Assembly (NCBI GenBank): GCA_028822945.1
Contig: JAPKCN010000056.1
Location: 1-10,011 of the forward strand
From: Porticoccaceae bacterium
GTDB lineage: Bacteria > Pseudomonadota > Gammaproteobacteria > Pseudomonadales > Porticoccaceae
DNA: 10,011 bases
Direction: 5' to 3'
Shown: positions 8,133 through 10,011 of the stretch, one piece after another
How the letters are laid out: the number at the start of each line of letters is the position of its first letter
Numbering within the stretch: position 1 is the stretch's first letter
The notes under the pieces: model-generated
Database searches by the model: none
What the model was told of the DNA's origin: nothing
Seen by the model: the letters and a program-made list of their open reading frames with translations, nothing else
Position numbers and translations under genes: made by a program

Positions 8133-8157
8133 GGCCGCACGGCGGATCACTGCGGCC
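8133..8157. repeat. GC-rich inverted repeat in the divergent spacer
   Basis: GGCCGCA (8133-8139) and TGCGGCC (8151-8157) are perfect 7-bp complementary arms around an 11-base loop. No T-tract follows on either strand, so it is not a standard intrinsic terminator. It could be a protein-binding dyad or an RNA hairpin in a leader transcript. Its function is unknown. Confidence 0.35.
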
Positions 8158-8435
8158 TATGTATTTCAGCCAGTACGATTCAGATTAAAGGGGAACCAGT
8201 AAATGTCTGTTTTCGCACGCTCCAGATTTTTTTGCCCTCGATTGCGGGCTATGCGTTTAACAGAGCCGAGGTCAAACTGACAAATATCCCACAGGTTGTT
8301 CGCCTGAGGACAATATAGTTAACTCAAAAAGATCAATTTTTTACATCGCAATGACTTTTAATGATACCTTTTCCGTTGATTATTTCGGGTTCGCCTGAAT
8401 TTACCAAAGAAACGTGAGTAAAAGGCAGGACGTTT
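8158..8435. other. AT-rich intergenic remainder, no gene recognised
   Basis: This is the rest of the 430-base divergent spacer. I see no tRNA, no riboswitch consensus (a glycine riboswitch was looked for because of the demethylation context) and no convincing small gene. A weak promoter-like pair for the rightward genes, TTTACA (8340-8345) and GATACC (8363-8368) with a 17-base spacer, is the only candidate I can offer. An AGGA ribosome binding site for the next gene lies at 8427-8430. Confidence 0.3.
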
Positions 8436-8912
8436 ATGAACACGGAAATTGTCAGTGAAGAGGAGATGCGCGCGCTTCTGCCCGCCTACGAGGTGGGGGA
8501 CGATTATCTCGATCGAATAAGAAATAAGATATTAATTCGCACGTTGATCATTGTCGCGCTGTTAATTGCGAGAATGATATTAATTATGTTGTTTCCCGAA
8601 TATCACATCACGACCTTTTTTCAAGAAGGCGCAATTGGAGGCTCTCTGCAGGTGGACAGGGTTATGTTGGTTCGTGTGTCGATATTGATCTTATTTGTGG
8701 TGATTTATGTAGTCAGTTGCTGGAAGAACTTTTACTTCCGTACGATGAATGTACTGGCGCTGATTATAACTTGTAGTATTCTTTGGAGTGACGCTGAACT
8801 GCATATGATGGCACTGCTGTCAGAGCCGACTTTATTAGTGTTATCGACCTTAGCATTGCGCCTGGCAGCTCTTGTATTGTTGACGCTTAACTATATTGAT
8901 GTGCGCCGCTAA
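8436..8912 (+). CDS. Small integral membrane protein of unknown function (paralog A)
   Basis: I do not recognise a family for this 158-residue protein. The N-terminal 30 residues are acidic and soluble-looking (SEEEMRALL motif at 7-15). Four hydrophobic segments follow, at about 33-53, 77-95, 104-118 and 131-153, ending in a short basic tail. The loop between helices 1 and 2 starts with FPE (53-55). The ATG has AGGA with a five-base spacer. The gene is followed after 20 bases by a lipoprotein transglycosylase-like gene on the same strand, so the two are probably co-transcribed. The gene starting at 9712 encodes a clear relative: 36 of 80 ungapped positions are identical, including EE..ALL, KI.IR.LI and RM.L.M.FPE. 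The shared residues cluster in the N-terminal amphipathic stretch and helix 1, which suggests these matter most. Confidence 0.85.
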   Translation: MNTEIVSEEEMRALLPAYEVGDDYLDRIRNKILIRTLIIVALLIARMILIMLFPEYHITTFFQEGAIGGSLQVDRVMLVRVSILILFVVIYVVSCWKNFYFRTMNVLALIITCSILWSDAELHMMALLSEPTLLVLSTLALRLAALVLLTLNYIDVRR

Positions 8913-8932
8913 CACTGGTAGTAAGGTAAAAA

Positions 8933-9529
8933 ATGGCTAAATTTTGTTTGATTTTGGTGGTGCTGTTCGCTCAGGGGTGCAGCACATATCGCCCCAGTAA
9001 TGCGGAAAATTTATGCGATATCTTTTGGGGTGAAACCGATTGGTACGAGGATGCCAGAACCTCGCAAAAGCGCTGGGGAACGTCGATACCTTTAATGATG
9101 GCGATCATTTACCAGGAGTCTAGTTACCGTCCAAAAGTGCGGCCCGAGCGCCCCAAGTTTTTCTTTATACCACTACCTCGGCGCTCGTCGGCCTATGGCT
9201 ATGCGCAAGCGCAGGACCCCGCGTGGAATGACTACCGCAAGGACACCGGAAATTGGGGGCACGATCGTGATGACTTTGCCGACGCGGTCAATTTTGTTGG
9301 TTGGTACACCGATAAATCCCAGTCCGTTGCAGGGGTGTCGAAATGGGACGCCTACTCCCAATATCTCGCCTACCATGAGGGATGGGGTGGTTACAAGCGC
9401 CGCAGTTACAGTGCTAAACCGCAATTACTCAAGGCTGCGGCAAAGGTCAAGCGAAGGACGGCACAATACGGTGAGCAATTGAAATCTTGCGCGAAGGCCC
9501 TCGATAGCGAAGTCGATAGGTGGTTTTGA
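8933..9529 (+). CDS. Lipoprotein with a lysozyme-like (SLT) transglycosylase domain
   Basis: This 198-residue protein is probably exported and anchored as a lipoprotein: a short hydrophobic signal ends in LFAQGC with Cys16 as the likely lipidated residue. The box is imperfect, with Ala at -3 in place of Leu, and Ser at +2 favours the outer membrane. The body fits a lytic transglycosylase-like family. MMAIIYQESSYRP (55-67) contains Glu62 in the 'ES' motif of the catalytic Glu; SAYGYAQA (86-93) matches the Gly/Gln motif after it; YLAYHEGWGGY (144-154) matches the third motif of the fold. Such enzymes cut peptidoglycan between MurNAc and GlcNAc. A conserved DRDDFADAVNFVGWY block (111-125) lies between motifs two and three. 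The ATG follows AAGG with a six-base spacer. Activity is inferred from motifs only. It sits between two paralogous membrane-protein genes. Confidence 0.85.
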   Translation: MAKFCLILVVLFAQGCSTYRPSNAENLCDIFWGETDWYEDARTSQKRWGTSIPLMMAIIYQESSYRPKVRPERPKFFFIPLPRRSSAYGYAQAQDPAWNDYRKDTGNWGHDRDDFADAVNFVGWYTDKSQSVAGVSKWDAYSQYLAYHEGWGGYKRRSYSAKPQLLKAAAKVKRRTAQYGEQLKSCAKALDSEVDRWF

Positions 9530-9699
9530 CGAGCCTTTGCAGCGGCATGTAGATATGTGATATCGACCGCTAATAATACGCGGCCTAATGCGAGCGCCAT
9601 TTGCCGCGATGCTGACAAAGGTTGTGATGATCCAATAGTGAATCAACTCGTGCCGGTGAAGGTGCATCAGCTATATACTGCAGATACCCAAGCAACCAT

Positions 9700-9705
9700 G
9701 GTGGA
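9700..9705 (+). promoter_or_regulatory. Ribosome binding site of paralog B (supports the 9712 start)
   Basis: GGTGGA lies six bases before the ATG at 9712. Later in-frame ATGs at 9754 and 9757 have no such motif before them, so 9712 is preferred. Confidence 0.5.
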
Positions 9706-9711
9706 TGTCGA

Positions 9712-10011
9712 ATGGCTGAACATCATCAGACTACTGATGTACCTGATGTACCTATGATGTGCCAATCGACTGTTAGTGATGAAGAGCTGCAGGCGCTTCT
9801 TCATGCAACCGAAATCAATAGTCATTTTCACCTTAGCATTAAATCAAAAATAGTCATTCGCTCCTTGATCGTTATTGTATTGCTACTGGGGCGTATGCTG
9901 TTAGTGATGTTCTTCCCCGAGCGGCATGTGGTAACGTTTTATAATGGCGACGCTGTTTTCGGGATGTCGCAGATCACCAACGCTATGCTTTTCAGAATAG
10001 CGATCCTTACT
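9712..10011 (+). CDS. Small membrane protein, paralog B (3' end outside window)
   Basis: The frame is open from the ATG at 9712 to the last base, giving exactly 100 codons of a gene cut by the window edge. From residue 21 (VSDEELQALL) it aligns without gaps to residues 6-85 of the membrane protein at 8436-8912, with 36 of 80 positions identical. It covers the acidic N-terminal stretch, the first transmembrane helix (about 48-69, ending in FFPE) and the start of the second. It has an extra N-terminal tail of about 15 residues, including a 9-base tandem repeat (9736-9753) that encodes DVP twice. The gap from the lipoprotein stop is 182 bases with no clear terminator or strong promoter, so its transcription unit is unclear. 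Function unknown. Confidence 0.8.
   Translation, partial: MAEHHQTTDVPDVPMMCQSTVSDEELQALLHATEINSHFHLSIKSKIVIRSLIVIVLLLGRMLLVMFFPERHVVTFYNGDAVFGMSQITNAMLFRIAILT
9736..9753 (+). repeat. Nine-base tandem repeat inside paralog B
   Basis: GATGTACCT occurs twice in a row and encodes Asp-Val-Pro twice. It lies in the N-terminal extension that paralog A lacks, so slippage may have lengthened this tail. Confidence 0.75.

Noticed and set aside
8226..8254. GCCC/GGGC hairpin next to a run of T in the divergent spacer as a terminator
   Set aside because: On the + strand the T run comes before the hairpin, and on the - strand the hairpin is followed by A. Neither order makes an intrinsic terminator, and the stem is only four pairs.
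8079..8318. 79-codon open frame on the + strand in the divergent spacer
   Set aside because: It begins with a GTG inside the candidate operator, has no ribosome binding site, overlaps the hairpin and has a sequence resembling no family I know. It is most likely a chance frame.
8006..8435. Glycine riboswitch controlling the demethylation operon
   Set aside because: I looked for the conserved glycine aptamer core motifs on both strands of the spacer and did not see them. The expected leader of about 80 bases is also short for a tandem aptamer.
9557..9757. 66-codon open frame on the + strand between the lipoprotein and paralog B
   Set aside because: It has a GTG start with no ribosome binding site and overlaps the first codons of paralog B, which has homology support. 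The composition does not look protein-like.
1..10011. CRISPR array, tRNA, insertion sequence or phage attachment site
   Set aside because: No regularly spaced repeats, cloverleaf-like sequence, transposase or integrase frame, or terminal repeats were seen.

Overview
The window looks like chromosomal DNA of a Gram-negative proteobacterium. A marine gammaproteobacterium is my best guess, from an outer-membrane lipoprotein, roughly 50% GC, dense short-spaced operons and heterotetrameric sarcosine-oxidase genes. The sequence itself does not fix the taxon.

Left edge (1-820, + strand): the C-terminal part of a class III (CaiB/BaiF) CoA-transferase whose start lies outside the window. It runs tail to tail into the next block, with only 54 bases between.

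Centre (875-about 8005, - strand): one tight operon, read right to left as purU, soxB, soxD, soxA, soxG and a LysR-type regulator gene. SoxB, SoxA, SoxD and SoxG form a heterotetrameric oxidase or dehydrogenase that strips an N-methyl group from a secondary amine (sarcosine in the classic enzyme) and passes the one-carbon unit to tetrahydrofolate. PurU can turn the later 10-formyl-tetrahydrofolate into formate and free folate. The set therefore reads as N-demethylation plus a one-carbon outlet. Two features make the true substrate uncertain. The delta subunit has lost most of its zinc ligands, and glyA, a common partner of sarcosine oxidase operons, is absent from the cluster. N-methylglutamate or another N-methyl amino acid is a fair alternative. 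A sigma70-like promoter (8040-8069) and a T-N11-A dyad just upstream (8075-8089) suggest that the co-transcribed LysR protein acts on this promoter.

Divergent spacer (8006-8435): about 430 bases without a convincing gene. It holds the operon promoter, the dyad, and a 7-bp inverted repeat.

Right part (8436-10011, + strand): a small four-helix membrane protein of unknown function, a lipoprotein with a lysozyme-like transglycosylase fold, and then the first 100 codons of a second membrane protein. That last gene runs off the window and is a diverged paralog of the first (about 45% identical over 80 ungapped positions). This duplicated membrane-protein and lipoprotein cluster is the least explained part of the window.
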